Position numbers and translations under genes: made by a program. From NCBI RefSeq assembly GCF_030811655.1, contig NZ_JAUSRE010000002.1:272948-336947 (forward strand): a DNA stretch of 64,000 nt, written 5' to 3'. Shown here one piece after another: positions 45,889 through 54,042 of this stretch. Within the stretch, counting starts at the first letter, position 1. Every line of letters starts with the position of its first letter. The notes below the pieces were generated by a model. It saw only the letters and a program-made list of their open reading frames with translations, ran no database searches and had not been told where the DNA came from. Origin of the DNA: Pseudarthrobacter enclensis (GTDB lineage: Bacteria > Actinomycetota > Actinomycetes > Actinomycetales > Micrococcaceae).

Positions 45889-47334
45889 TCAGGCGGAGGC
45901 GAGTGCCGGCTCCGCGGCGGATTCGGCCGGTTCGGCAGCCGTAGCAACGTTGGAGGCGTGGGCTGCGGCCGCGACGGCGGCCGCGACGTCCGCGGTCACG
46001 TGCGGGTCGAAGATGCTGGGGATGATGTAGCTCGCATTGAGCTCATTATCATTCACGCGGTTTGCGATTGCCTCTGCCGCGGCCACCAGCATGTCAGGGG
46101 TGATGTCACTGGCCCCGACGTCCAGGAGCCCGCGGAAGAGGCCCGGGAAGGCCAGGACGTTGTTGATCTGGTTGGGGAAGTCGCTGCGCCCGGTGGCCAC
46201 GACTGCGGCGTGCCGGGAGGCGATGGCCGGATCCACCTCCGGGGTGGGGTTGGCCATTGCGAACACGATGGCCTCCTTCGCCATGGAGGCGACATGCTCC
46301 TCGCCGAGGATGTTTGGGGCGGAGACGCCGATGAAGACGTCGGCACCCACCAGGGCCTCGTGCAGGCTGCCGGAGAAGCCTTCCTGGTTGGTGTTCTCGG
46401 CGATCCAGGTGCGGTGCTGATCGTTGTACGCCTCGCCCTTGTGGATGGCGCCGGAACGGCCTGCGGCAACGATGTGCCGGGCGCCCTGGGCCTTGAGTAA
46501 CTGGATGATGGCGGAGCCGGCAGCGCCGACCCCGGAGACCACGATCCTGACGTCCTCAATCTTTTTGTCCACCACGCGCAGGGCGTTGACCAGGGCGGCC
46601 AGGGTCACGATGGCTGTGCCGTGCTGGTCATCGTGGAAGACGGGGATATCCAATTCCTCACGCAGGCGGGCCTCAATTTCGAAGCAGCGGGGAGCGGCGA
46701 TGTCCTCGAGGTTCACGCCGCCAAAGACGGGTGCCAGGAGCTTGACGGTGCGGATGATTTCCTCGGTGTCCTGGGTATCCAGGCACACGGGCCACGCGTC
46801 CACGTTGGCGAACTGCTTGAAGAGGGCGGCCTTGCCCTCCATGACCGGCAGGGCTGCGGCGGGGCCGATGTTGCCCAGGCCCAGCACGGCGGAGCCGTCC
46901 GTGACCACGGCGACCGTGTTGCGCTTGACGGTAAGGTTGCGGGCTGCGGCGGGGTCCTCGGCAATGGCCAGGCAAACGCGGGCGACGCCGGGAGTGTAGG
47001 CGCGGGAGAGGTCGTCGCGGTTGCGCAGGGGGACCTTGGGGACGACTTCGAGCTTGCCGCCGAGGTGCATCAGGAAGGTGCGGTCCGAGACGTGCTGGAC
47101 GGTCACGCCGTCGAGGGCGTTGAGGGCGTCCTTGACGCGTGCTGCGTGGGCATCGTCCGTCGTGTTGCAGGTGACGTCGACAACCAGGGTCTCGTGGTGG
47201 GACTCGGTGACATCCAGTGCGGTGATGGCGGCGCCGGCGGCTCCGACGGCTGCGGCAAGCTCGCTGGTGGCGCTGAAGCTTGACGGCGCTTCCACGCGCA
47301 GGGTGATCGAATTTCCGGGGCTGGGGTTCGCCAT
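45889..47334 (-). CDS. NAD(P)-dependent malic enzyme with N-terminal ACT domain
   Basis: A 481-residue enzyme: an ACT-like regulatory domain (~1-90, LRVEAPSSFSATSELAAAVG), the catalytic core with LSRAYTPGVARVCLAIAED (Tyr), NTVAVVTDGSAVLGLGNIGP (with the metal site and Lys), FVNVEDIAAPRCFEIE-like acidic run and PVFHDDQHGTAIVTLA, then the NAD domain VVSGVGAAGSAIIQLL near residue 275. It turns malate into pyruvate and CO2. GGAGGACATTC precedes the ATG. It is first in the malate operon and divergent from the IclR gene. Confidence 0.93.
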   Translation of the reverse strand: MANPSPGNSITLRVEAPSSFSATSELAAAVGAAGAAITALDVTESHHETLVVDVTCNTTDDAHAARVKDALNALDGVTVQHVSDRTFLMHLGGKLEVVPKVPLRNRDDLSRAYTPGVARVCLAIAEDPAAARNLTVKRNTVAVVTDGSAVLGLGNIGPAAALPVMEGKAALFKQFANVDAWPVCLDTQDTEEIIRTVKLLAPVFGGVNLEDIAAPRCFEIEARLREELDIPVFHDDQHGTAIVTLAALVNALRVVDKKIEDVRIVVSGVGAAGSAIIQLLKAQGARHIVAAGRSGAIHKGEAYNDQHRTWIAENTNQEGFSGSLHEALVGADVFIGVSAPNILGEEHVASMAKEAIVFAMANPTPEVDPAIASRHAAVVATGRSDFPNQINNVLAFPGLFRGLLDVGASDITPDMLVAAAEAIANRVNDNELNASYIIPSIFDPHVTADVAAAVAAAAHASNVATAAEPAESAAEPALASA

Positions 47335-47386
47335 TGAATGTCCTCCTGTTTAGGCCTTGTCCGGCTGCTGCTCTGATTCCGAAGTT

Positions 47387-47424
47387 TTTCGTATTATGGA
47401 TATTATTATCTACCTTATGGAAAC
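47387..47424. promoter_or_regulatory. A/T-rich operator between malic enzyme and IclR genes
   Basis: The heptamer TTATGGA occurs at 47394-47400 and 47415-47421, exactly 21 bp (two helical turns) apart, in an otherwise GC-rich gap. TTTCGTATTATGGAT (47387-47401) is similar to TTTCCGTATTGCGAAA at 51372-51387. It is the likely IclR binding region for both divergent promoters. Confidence 0.55.
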
Positions 47425-47557
47425 ACAACCCCTCCGAATGCGACTGCACCGCCCCGTCGCGCGGCAGGAAGGCCCGTGATGTATGTTGGGGTTCTAAGCA
47501 ACTCTTTTCACGATGCGGATAAGAGTTGTCGGATTCCGAGCCGTAGGAGACAACGGA

Positions 47558-48313
47558 ATGGCAGAAAAAGCCTCTGGTGGGGTGCAGTCGGTGGAGCGCG
47601 TCTTCGAACTGCTGGAGCTCATCACCGATGCCGGCGGAGACGTCACGCTTAGCGAGCTGTCGTCCTCGACTGACCTTCCGCTGCCCACCATCCACCGCCT
47701 GCTCCGCACGTTGGTGTCGCTCGGATACATCCGCCAGCTGCCCAACAGGCGCTACGCCCTGGGCCCACGCCTGATCCGTTTGGGGGAAGGTGCCAACAAG
47801 CAGCTCGGCGCCTTGGCCCAGCCGCAGCTCAAGGTCCTGGTGGACCGGCTGGGGGAGACCTCCAACATGGCGGTGCTGGACTCGGACATGGTGATCTACG
47901 TGGCCCAGGTGCCCTCGCTGCACTCCATGCGCATGTTCACGGAGGTCGGCCGCCGCGCCCATACCCACGCAACAGGCGTCGGCAAGGCCATCCTGGCGCA
48001 GCTTGACGACGACACTGTCCGCGGCATCGTGGCCCGCGCCGGGATGCCCACCCCCACTTCCAAGAGCATCGGCGACGTGGAGGAACTCCTGGCAGACCTC
48101 AAGCTCATCCGCGAGCGTGGCTACGCTATCGATGAGGAGGAGCAGGAGCTTGGCGTGCGCTGCTTCGCCATGGCGGTGCCCAACGCTCCTACCCCCACCG
48201 CTATTTCCGTGTCGGGCCCCGTGTCCCGCGTCGACGGGAATTTTGCCGACAAAGCTGTGCCCATCCTCCGGGAAGCCGCCGATGCCATCTCCCGCGAGTT
48301 GAACCGCACCTGA
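47558..48313 (+). CDS. IclR-family regulator, AllR-like
   Basis: A 251-residue regulator. The N-terminal winged helix has VERVFELLELITDAGGDVTL, LSSSTDLPLPTIHRLLRTLV and LGYIRQLPNRRYALGPRLIR; the C-terminal effector domain has MRMFTEVGRRAHTHATGVGK, GYAIDEEEQELGVRCFAMAV and ADKAVPILREAADAISR. The AllR branch of IclR proteins senses allantoin or glyoxylate. The ATG at 47558 follows TAGGAGA. It stands between the glyoxylate-to-pyruvate operon and the purine permease, so it is the obvious candidate regulator of the cluster. Confidence 0.9.
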   Translation: MAEKASGGVQSVERVFELLELITDAGGDVTLSELSSSTDLPLPTIHRLLRTLVSLGYIRQLPNRRYALGPRLIRLGEGANKQLGALAQPQLKVLVDRLGETSNMAVLDSDMVIYVAQVPSLHSMRMFTEVGRRAHTHATGVGKAILAQLDDDTVRGIVARAGMPTPTSKSIGDVEELLADLKLIRERGYAIDEEEQELGVRCFAMAVPNAPTPTAISVSGPVSRVDGNFADKAVPILREAADAISRELNRT

Positions 48314-48349
48314 CCCGGCCACGCTGCATCGGCTGACCCAACCACTCAT

Positions 48350-48385
48350 GACGGCGGCCCCTCCCTTTCGGGAGGGGCCGCCGTC
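48350..48385. terminator. Terminator between IclR and permease genes
   Basis: Perfect 16-bp arms (48350-48365 and 48370-48385) with loop TTTC, between convergent genes. Confidence 0.85.
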
Positions 48386-48428
48386 GTCCACACCCGCACC
48401 GTGGCGGCGTGGGCCCATGGGGGCAGAG

Positions 48429-49961
48429 TCAGTGTTCTGATGCCTTCTCTGATGACTGGATGGGGACTTCGTTGCCGTCACAGTCGATGAGCTTGCCATT
48501 TTCAAACCGGTCGCCCTCGGCCAGGCAGTGGAGGTCCTCCGCCCTGACCACGCGGCCTGTTCCGGCCACGAAAACGGACTGGTTGTCGGAATTGCCGGCC
48601 TTGAGGTGGTTGAACAGCAGGTTCAGCAAAATGGCCATGACGGCTGCAGAGCTGATGCCGGAGTGGAAGATGGTGCTGAACCAGGAGGGGAACTGGTCAT
48701 AGAAGGTGGGGGCCACGATCGGGATCATCCCGAAGCCCAGCGAGGCGGCCACGATGATCAGGTTCATGTTGTTGCGGTATTCCACCTTGGCCAGCGTACG
48801 GATGCCGCTGGCAGCAACGGTTCCGAAGAGGACGATGCCGGCGCCGCCCAGGACGGCGGTGGGTACGGCGGCGACCACGCGGCCAAGGACCGGGAGCAGG
48901 CCCAGCAGCACCAGGATCACGCCGCCGGCGGCCACAACGTACCGGCTCTTGATTTTGGTGACCGCCACCAGTCCAACGTTCTGGGCGAATGCGGTTTGTG
49001 GGAAGGAGCCGAATACAGGCGCGACAAGGGACGAGACCATGTCAGCCCGCAGCCCTGCCGCGATGCGCTTGGAGTCGACCTTGGTGCCCACAATTTCGCC
49101 CACGGCAAGGATGTCCGCCATGGTCTCGGTCATGATGACCAGGACCACGATCACCATCGAGACGATTGCTGCCAGTTCAAAGGTGGGTGCACCCAGATGG
49201 AAGGGGGTGGGGAATGCGGCGATAGGTCCGTCGGCGATCTTCGAGAAGTCCGCCATTCCCGTGACCACCGCCACGATGGTTCCGCCAACCATGGCGAGCA
49301 GGATGGAGAGGCGGGACAGGGTGGCGCTTCCCACCTTGCTAAGGACCAGGACCAGGACAAGGGTTACCGCTGCAAGGCCGATGTTGGCCGTGCTGCCGTA
49401 GGTGGGTGCCTTGCTGTTGCCTCCCATGGCCCAGTTTGCGGCAACGGGCAGCAGTGTCAGCCCGATGGTGGTGATGACGGTGCCCGTCACCACCGGTGGG
49501 AAGAACCGGACGATCTTGGAGAAAACCGGGGCAATCAGCAGGCCGATGGCGGCAGAGGCAATAATGGCGCCAAAGACGGCGGGGAGGCCACCGCCGCTGC
49601 TGACAATCGAGAGCATGGTGGCGACGCTGGCGAAGGAAACGCCTTGGACCAGCGGCAACTGTGAGCCGAAGAACGGGAGTCCAAGGGTCTGGATGAGCGT
49701 TGCCAACCCGCCCATGAAGAGGGCCGCGGTTACGAGGATGCCGATGTCGGCGGGGGCAAGGCCTGCTGCCTGTCCGATGATGAGTGGGACCGCGATCATC
49801 CCTCCGTACATTGTGAGGACATGCTGGAAGCCGTAGGCGAAGCTGCTGCCAATTGACAGCCGTTCGTCTTCCGGCCGTCCTGTGATGGGGCGCTTGGTCC
49901 GTTGCTTGGCGTCCCCGGTTGTTGTGTTGGTGTCAAGGGACGGGTTGTTCCTGATGTTCAT
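48429..49961 (-). CDS. NCS2 purine/urate permease
   Basis: A 510-residue membrane symporter of the nucleobase-cation symporter-2 (NAT) family. It shows FGFQHVLTMYGGMIAVPLII at the N-terminus, LPLVQGVSFASVATMLSI, the substrate motif region QTAFAQNVGLVAVTKIKSRY near 320, and about 14 helices. The Asn in NVGLV is typical for urate/xanthine transporters such as PucJ/PucK and UacT. It probably imports urate or xanthine, which uricase degrades next to it. Start ATG 49961 has AGGAAAG. A 13-base direct repeat includes the start codon. Confidence 0.9.
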   Translation of the reverse strand: MNIRNNPSLDTNTTTGDAKQRTKRPITGRPEDERLSIGSSFAYGFQHVLTMYGGMIAVPLIIGQAAGLAPADIGILVTAALFMGGLATLIQTLGLPFFGSQLPLVQGVSFASVATMLSIVSSGGGLPAVFGAIIASAAIGLLIAPVFSKIVRFFPPVVTGTVITTIGLTLLPVAANWAMGGNSKAPTYGSTANIGLAAVTLVLVLVLSKVGSATLSRLSILLAMVGGTIVAVVTGMADFSKIADGPIAAFPTPFHLGAPTFELAAIVSMVIVVLVIMTETMADILAVGEIVGTKVDSKRIAAGLRADMVSSLVAPVFGSFPQTAFAQNVGLVAVTKIKSRYVVAAGGVILVLLGLLPVLGRVVAAVPTAVLGGAGIVLFGTVAASGIRTLAKVEYRNNMNLIIVAASLGFGMIPIVAPTFYDQFPSWFSTIFHSGISSAAVMAILLNLLFNHLKAGNSDNQSVFVAGTGRVVRAEDLHCLAEGDRFENGKLIDCDGNEVPIQSSEKASEH

Positions 49962-49988
49962 GGCAGACTTTCCTGGTTCATGGCAGAC
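49956..49988. repeat. Direct repeat over the permease start codon
   Basis: GTTCATGGCAGAC occurs at 49956-49968 and 49976-49988, a 20-bp period. On the minus strand it creates a second ATGAAC upstream; ORF MNQESLP from there ends in a TGA overlapping the permease ATG (ATGA). Confidence 0.7.
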
Positions 49989-50092
49989 GTCATCGTCTGG
50001 CTAACTTTGTCTGGCTAACGTCGAAGTTTTGCTGTAGCGCTGTTTTGCGGAACTGCTTGTGCGTTGCGGAACTGCGGGGTGGTTTGCGGGTG

Positions 50093-50130
50093 GGCCGGCC
50101 TGCCGAAGCCTCGATTTCGGCAGGCCGGCC
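50093..50130. terminator. Terminator after uricase
   Basis: Arms 50093-50107 and 50116-50130 pair perfectly over 15 bp, immediately downstream of the uricase stop (minus strand). Confidence 0.85.
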
Positions 50131-50143
50131 GCCCCGCTTTGGC

Positions 50144-51052
50144 TCAGCAGAAGCCGGCGATGCCCGTCCAGGCGTTTTCGGCGGTTACGGCGTCCTCGCG
50201 CAGGACCGTGGCCTCGATCAGGCCGTAGGGGCGGTCCGCCGCGTAGAAGACCTCGTTGGGGTTGTCGAGGCCGAACGGCGAGAGGTCCACGAGGAAGTGG
50301 TGCTTGTTGGGCATGGAGAACTTGATCTCGTCGATCTCGGGGTGGGCCTCAAGGACCTTGGTGCCCATGTCGAAAAGGGTCTGCTGCAGGGCGTGCGAGT
50401 AGTTTTCCGTGAACCCTTCGAGCAGCAGGCTCTTCACGTCGTCGTAGTTCTTGTTGAAATCGAAGGACGTGAAGTCGGTGCCGGCCTTGAACCGCCAGCG
50501 GGCTGAGACATCGGTGGCAAGGATCCGGTCGGTGGTTTCCGCCAAGGTGGTGTACTTGTCCTTGGGGTAGCCAACGAAGCCGGACTGGGTGGACTTCAGG
50601 ACGGTCAGGTCCTTCAGGCCGGAGATGAGGTGCTCGGCAGCGCCGTCGCGAACCAGCACTGCCGTGCGGACTTCCTGGCCATTGCGGACGAACGAGTGGT
50701 CGTGTTCGCTGCCGTGGGCCTGGATGCGGTTCCAGCTGTACGCCTCCGCTTCCCAGCGGCCGCCGTCCACCCAGCTAAAGCTCGAGGTGAAGTGCTCGCC
50801 GAGGCGAAGCAGGAAGGCTTCCGGGGAGCCGATGCCCTCACGGGCAAACGCATAGACGGTGTTCTTCTGGGTGTCGGTGGGCACAACGTGGCTGTTGTCG
50901 CCCTCCAGGTGGGCGGCCTCGAAGTCGCCGCGCAGCTGCGAGGTGACGTTGAGGTCTTCGATCTGGTGGCGGTCCGTGTCGCGGGTGATCTTGACTACCC
51001 GGACCTCGGCCTTGCCGAACTGGTTGCTGCCGAGAATGATCTTGCTGCTCAT
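50144..51052 (-). CDS. pucL: Urate oxidase (uricase)
   Basis: A 302-residue cofactor-free urate oxidase. It contains SNQFGKAEVRVVK with the catalytic Lys near 14, VVPTDTQKNTVYAFA with Thr59, the SFSWVDGGRW and AHGSEHDHSFV regions, GFVGYPKDKYTTLAET, ARWRFKAGTDF, and MPNKHHFLVDLSPFGLDN with the His of the triad. It oxidises urate to 5-hydroxyisourate. No HIU hydrolase or OHCU decarboxylase domain is fused. The promoter region has a perfect palindrome, and the leader further up contains a minus-strand terminator. Confidence 0.97.
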   Translation of the reverse strand: MSSKIILGSNQFGKAEVRVVKITRDTDRHQIEDLNVTSQLRGDFEAAHLEGDNSHVVPTDTQKNTVYAFAREGIGSPEAFLLRLGEHFTSSFSWVDGGRWEAEAYSWNRIQAHGSEHDHSFVRNGQEVRTAVLVRDGAAEHLISGLKDLTVLKSTQSGFVGYPKDKYTTLAETTDRILATDVSARWRFKAGTDFTSFDFNKNYDDVKSLLLEGFTENYSHALQQTLFDMGTKVLEAHPEIDEIKFSMPNKHHFLVDLSPFGLDNPNEVFYAADRPYGLIEATVLREDAVTAENAWTGIAGFC

Positions 51053-51076
51053 GGTCTTTTCCCAACTTCCGGTAGG

Positions 51077-51092
51077 TGGAACCTAGGTTCCA
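51077..51092. promoter_or_regulatory. Perfect 16-bp palindrome upstream of uricase
   Basis: TGGAACCTAGGTTCCA lies 25 bases before the uricase start on the minus strand, downstream of a TTAATT -10-like element. A bound repressor there would block uricase transcription. The site GAAATTAAG (51098-51106) beside it recurs at 54162. Confidence 0.65.
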
Positions 51093-51145
51093 TCACTGAA
51101 ATTAAGCGCGCGTTTCATGCGCGTTTCCGATGGAGCCGACCCAAT

Positions 51146-51177
51146 AAAAAAGAGCCGGCATCCGTTGATGCCAGCTC
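51146..51177 (-). terminator. Orphan minus-strand terminator upstream of uricase
   Basis: As minus-strand RNA, GAGCUGGCAU-CAACGG-AUGCCGGCUC forms a 10-bp stem with one U-G pair, followed by U6. On the plus strand one pair is a C-A mismatch and no T-run follows, so it is a minus-strand terminator. It lies 5' of uricase and no recognised minus-strand gene precedes it for 1.6 kb. A 42-codon ORF (51205-51333, starting MTVNSPTR) ends 28 bases before it, with a weak ribosome binding site. Confidence 0.7.
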
Positions 51178-51322
51178 ATTACGACCCTGCCTGCTGCTCC
51201 CAGGTTACGTGACGTGCGCCACGAGTTGGATAACAGCGTACCGCCGAATGCCGGTGGTGTACATCACAGGTTCAAAATCCGCTTTGTGACCGCCGACGGC
51301 GGAAGATCCTCGGGTGGGACTA

Positions 51323-51352
51323 TTGACCGTCATTCCAAAGGCGGAATAGAAT
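51323..51352 (+). promoter_or_regulatory. Promoter of the 64-residue gene
   Basis: TTGACC (51323-51328), 18-base spacer, TAGAAT (51347-51352). The leader then contains ATTTCAC and TTTCCGTATTGCGAAA (51372-51387), close to sequences at 54150, so it is probably regulated with the purine genes. Confidence 0.65.
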
Positions 51353-51400
51353 TTCACTAAGCAAAAATTGCTTTCCGTATTGCGAAATTAGGAGGTATCG

Positions 51401-51595
51401 ATGTACCAGCAGGACAGCCGTCCCGCTCAGGCAGCGCCGTCTGCAGGAGCCGCCGCCCCGGAGTTCTACCTCCCGCTTGGCGGTGGAATTGATCCCGACC
51501 TGCACGTGCCGGAGGAGCGCCGTCCTTCCAGCGGCCGTTTCTCCCGCTGGATCCAGTCCCTTCCGGTCTTTGGGGGCCGGGCGGCCGGGCAATAG
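51401..51595 (+). CDS. Small protein of unknown function (64 aa)
   Basis: A 64-residue ORF with an ideal AGGAGGT ribosome binding site seven bases before ATG and a good promoter 50 bases upstream. The N-terminal half is Ala/Pro/Gln-rich; then comes EFYLPLGGGIDPDLHVPEER and a basic Trp-containing end (GRFSRWIQSLPVFGGRAAG). No family is recognised. It lies at the beginning of the uricase-divergent region, with operator-like motifs shared with the guanine deaminase promoter, so it may be a purine-regulated peptide. Confidence 0.6.
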   Translation: MYQQDSRPAQAAPSAGAAAPEFYLPLGGGIDPDLHVPEERRPSSGRFSRWIQSLPVFGGRAAGQ

Positions 51596-51788
51596 CCCTC
51601 CCTGTCCGCGTCCTGTGGATGTGAGTACATGAAAAGCATCCCGGGTGGCGGCAGCCACAAAGGCGAGTAGTTGCTACTCACGACGCCTGCCGGTGGTTCT
51701 CCTTACCCTTGCACGATAGGCAGCAAGCCATGTCCTGGCGCTTAGTCCGGGGCCGGCCGGCCTCCGCTAAGAGCAGGGAAGGAAAGCC

Positions 51789-52793
51789 ATGCACCAAGCC
51801 AGAGACCGCTTGCTGCAGTTCCTCTGCTGTCTCTTGGTCCTCGCAGGCCTGTCGGCCAGCGCCATCCGGGGCCAGGGTTCCGTTGATGACTCTTCTGCAG
51901 GGCCCGGCAGCGAACAAAGCGCTCCGGTGCCGGGTGCCGGGGCGGTGCCGCCCTCTCCGGGCTCCAGCGCAATTGGGCCGGCGCCGGAAGTGACCGCCGG
52001 GAAGGACGGTTCGGCTGCCTCCGCTGCCCAGGATCAAACGGGTGGAGCAGGCCAGCCCGATGGGCTGAAGGCCGGGGACGCAGGAAGCGACGCTTCCGTC
52101 AAAGGTGCGCCGGTGGTTGCCAGTACGGAGCCGGCCCCGGCAGGACCTCCCGGCTCGTGGAAGCTCGTCTTCGATGAGGAATTCGACGTACTGAACACCG
52201 CCGTCTGGACCCCGTACTGGTTCAAGGATTGCGCTTCGGACTCGATGAAGAACGGGGTCAAGACCTGCGCCAGCAATGTGAAGGTCGAAAACGGCAACGC
52301 CGTCCTTAAGCTGTCGGACGCTGAGTCCGGCGCGCTGCTGTCGACTAATCCGAAGGACGGTGTCCCGGGGCACGTGGGCTTCCAGTACACCACCGGCTAC
52401 GTCGAGGCCCGGATCTTCTTCCCCGGAACCTGCTCCGGCGGGATCAATAACTGGCCTGCCTGGTGGACCGTGGGACAAAATTTTCCGGCCACTGGCGAGA
52501 TTGACATCGCTGAACCGCTGGCGGGGGACATGTCGACCGTCTACCACTCGCCGGTAACCGCGATGGCAAAAGGCGTCCTGGGGTGCTGGGCCGGTGGCTA
52601 CCATACCTATGGCGTGCACCGGAAGGCGGGCGTGAATGACATCTATTTCGATGGGCGCCGCGTCTCGTCCTACCCTACCCAGGACAATAACGCACCCCAT
52701 TATCTGCTTCTCAATGTCGGGGTCTATCCGCAGAAGCGGATCTTTGGCGAGGACAGTGCCGTCCGCGTGGACTGGGTACGGGCGTGGGAGTAA
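51789..52793 (+). CDS. Secreted glycoside hydrolase family 16 protein
   Basis: A 334-residue secreted enzyme. A signal peptide (LLQFLCCLLVLAGLSASA) is followed by ~90 residues of Ser/Pro/Gly-rich linker and the GH16 beta-jelly-roll from ~123. The catalytic ExDxxE motif is GEIDIAEPL with Glu237, Asp239 and Glu242; VFDEEFDVLNTAVW and WPAWWTVGQNFPATG are the family core. It probably hydrolyses beta-1,3/1,4-glucans. GGGAAGGAAAG precedes the ATG. The gene interrupts the purine cluster and seems unrelated. Confidence 0.88.
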   Translation: MHQARDRLLQFLCCLLVLAGLSASAIRGQGSVDDSSAGPGSEQSAPVPGAGAVPPSPGSSAIGPAPEVTAGKDGSAASAAQDQTGGAGQPDGLKAGDAGSDASVKGAPVVASTEPAPAGPPGSWKLVFDEEFDVLNTAVWTPYWFKDCASDSMKNGVKTCASNVKVENGNAVLKLSDAESGALLSTNPKDGVPGHVGFQYTTGYVEARIFFPGTCSGGINNWPAWWTVGQNFPATGEIDIAEPLAGDMSTVYHSPVTAMAKGVLGCWAGGYHTYGVHRKAGVNDIYFDGRRVSSYPTQDNNAPHYLLLNVGVYPQKRIFGEDSAVRVDWVRAWE

Positions 52794-52797
52794 CGCG

Positions 52798-54042
52798 TCA
52801 GGAGCCGGGGCGCCCCGGCCATTGCCTGCCTGCCCACGGGTCGTAGTCCGCTATGAGCTCCTCCTGCGGCGGCCGCCCCGCTTCGGGAACGTGCTGCAGG
52901 TTAACCCGCACCCGGTACCAGAGTGAGCTGGACCCCCGCATGCCGTCAACCAGGACATCTGCCGGACGGAGGGACGGTACGACGTCGGCGTGCCGCGACT
53001 TCCATTCGTCCAGCGCCGCCAGCGCTTCCGGCTTTGTCCTGGTCCTGGCAACCTCGATCAGCGGCATCAGCGACTGCCGCCGACCCGATCCGTTGCCGCT
53101 GCGTGGGGCCTTTTCCGCGGGCCCGAGCCTTTCGGCCAGGGACAGGAGCGCGTCCAGCCTGCCCGCCGCGCCGTCAATGCCGTCGTGGGGGTCGCCGATG
53201 TCCGCGTACCGCTGCAGCACCGTGGGTACCGTGAATTGGCCAGGCCGGGCAGTCCGCATCTCTTCCCACGTCAACGGTGTTGAAACCCGGGCATCCGGGA
53301 GGGGCCTCACGGAATAAGCGGACGCGACTGTTCGGTCCTTGGCGTTCTGGTTGAAGTCCACGAAAACGCTCTCGCCGCGTTCCTCCTTCCACCAGCGCGC
53401 CGTGGCCAGGCCCGGGGCGCGGTTTTCGACTTCCCGCGCCAGGGTTTCCGCGGCAAGGCGGACATCACGGTAGGACCATTCCGGCGCGATGCGGACCAGG
53501 ATGTGCAGGCCGCGCGACCCGCTGGTCTTGGGCCATCCCACCAGGCCTACGTTGTCCAGGACCTCCTGCGTTACGTACGCCGCATCCACGATTTGCGGCC
53601 AGTCCACGCCGGGCATGGGGTCGAGGTCCACCCGCAGCTCGTCCGGGTGCTCAAGGTCCTCCGCCCGGACCGGATGCGGGTTCAGGTCCAGGCAGCCAAG
53701 GTTGATGACCCAGGCGAGGCCGGCGGCATCCCGGATCACGGCCTCCTCTGCCGAGGTCCCTGATGCATAGTGCAGCGTGGTGGTATCGATGAAGGCAGGG
53801 TGGTTTTCCGGCACGCGTTTTTGGAAGAATGGCTCGGCGTCGATGCCCTTCGGGAAGCGCTTGAGCACCATGGGCCGGCCGCCCGCGCCACGCAGGGCAC
53901 CGTCAGCCACTGCCAGGTAGTACCGCACCAAATCGAGCTTGGTCAGCCCCGGCCCCGGGAATACCACCTTGTCCGGGCTGGAAATCCGGACTTCGATTCC
54001 ACCAATATCGAGAACCTCGGGCGGCGTCTTTGACGGGGTCAT
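52798..54042 (-). CDS. LigD-type DNA polymerase/primase domain protein
   Basis: A 414-residue stand-alone archaeo-eukaryotic primase domain of the NHEJ polymerase type: ISSPDKVVFPGPGLTKLDLV at ~20, GLAWVINLGCLDLNPHPVRA, the metal-binding LRVDLDPMPGVDW near 140, and KTSGSRGLHILVRI. The final ~130 residues (from FTVPTVLQRY) form an additional tail that ends in a Trp/Pro-rich segment. It fills gaps during end joining; neither ligase nor Ku is next to it. It converges on GH16 with 4 bases between. Confidence 0.88.
   Translation of the reverse strand: MTPSKTPPEVLDIGGIEVRISSPDKVVFPGPGLTKLDLVRYYLAVADGALRGAGGRPMVLKRFPKGIDAEPFFQKRVPENHPAFIDTTTLHYASGTSAEEAVIRDAAGLAWVINLGCLDLNPHPVRAEDLEHPDELRVDLDPMPGVDWPQIVDAAYVTQEVLDNVGLVGWPKTSGSRGLHILVRIAPEWSYRDVRLAAETLAREVENRAPGLATARWWKEERGESVFVDFNQNAKDRTVASAYSVRPLPDARVSTPLTWEEMRTARPGQFTVPTVLQRYADIGDPHDGIDGAAGRLDALLSLAERLGPAEKAPRSGNGSGRRQSLMPLIEVARTRTKPEALAALDEWKSRHADVVPSLRPADVLVDGMRGSSSLWYRVRVNLQHVPEAGRPPQEELIADYDPWAGRQWPGRPGS

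Noticed and set aside
48528..49664. Long plus-strand frame opposite the urate permease
   Set aside because: His/Asp/Gly-rich translation typical of the complement of a membrane protein gene; no ribosome binding site.
51152..51177. ANTAR-type hairpin with six-base loop before uricase
   Set aside because: The loop is CAACGG, while ANTAR targets need A at loop position 1 and G at position 4. Only a single hairpin is present.
51240..51300. tRNA-like T-arm (GGTTCAAAATCC) on the plus strand
   Set aside because: No acceptor stem, D-arm or anticodon stem can be paired at the proper distances. It is a chance match.
51678..52700. Long minus-strand open frame opposite the GH16 gene
   Set aside because: It lies antisense to a gene with signal peptide and catalytic motif, has no ribosome binding site and a biased composition. 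It is a shadow.
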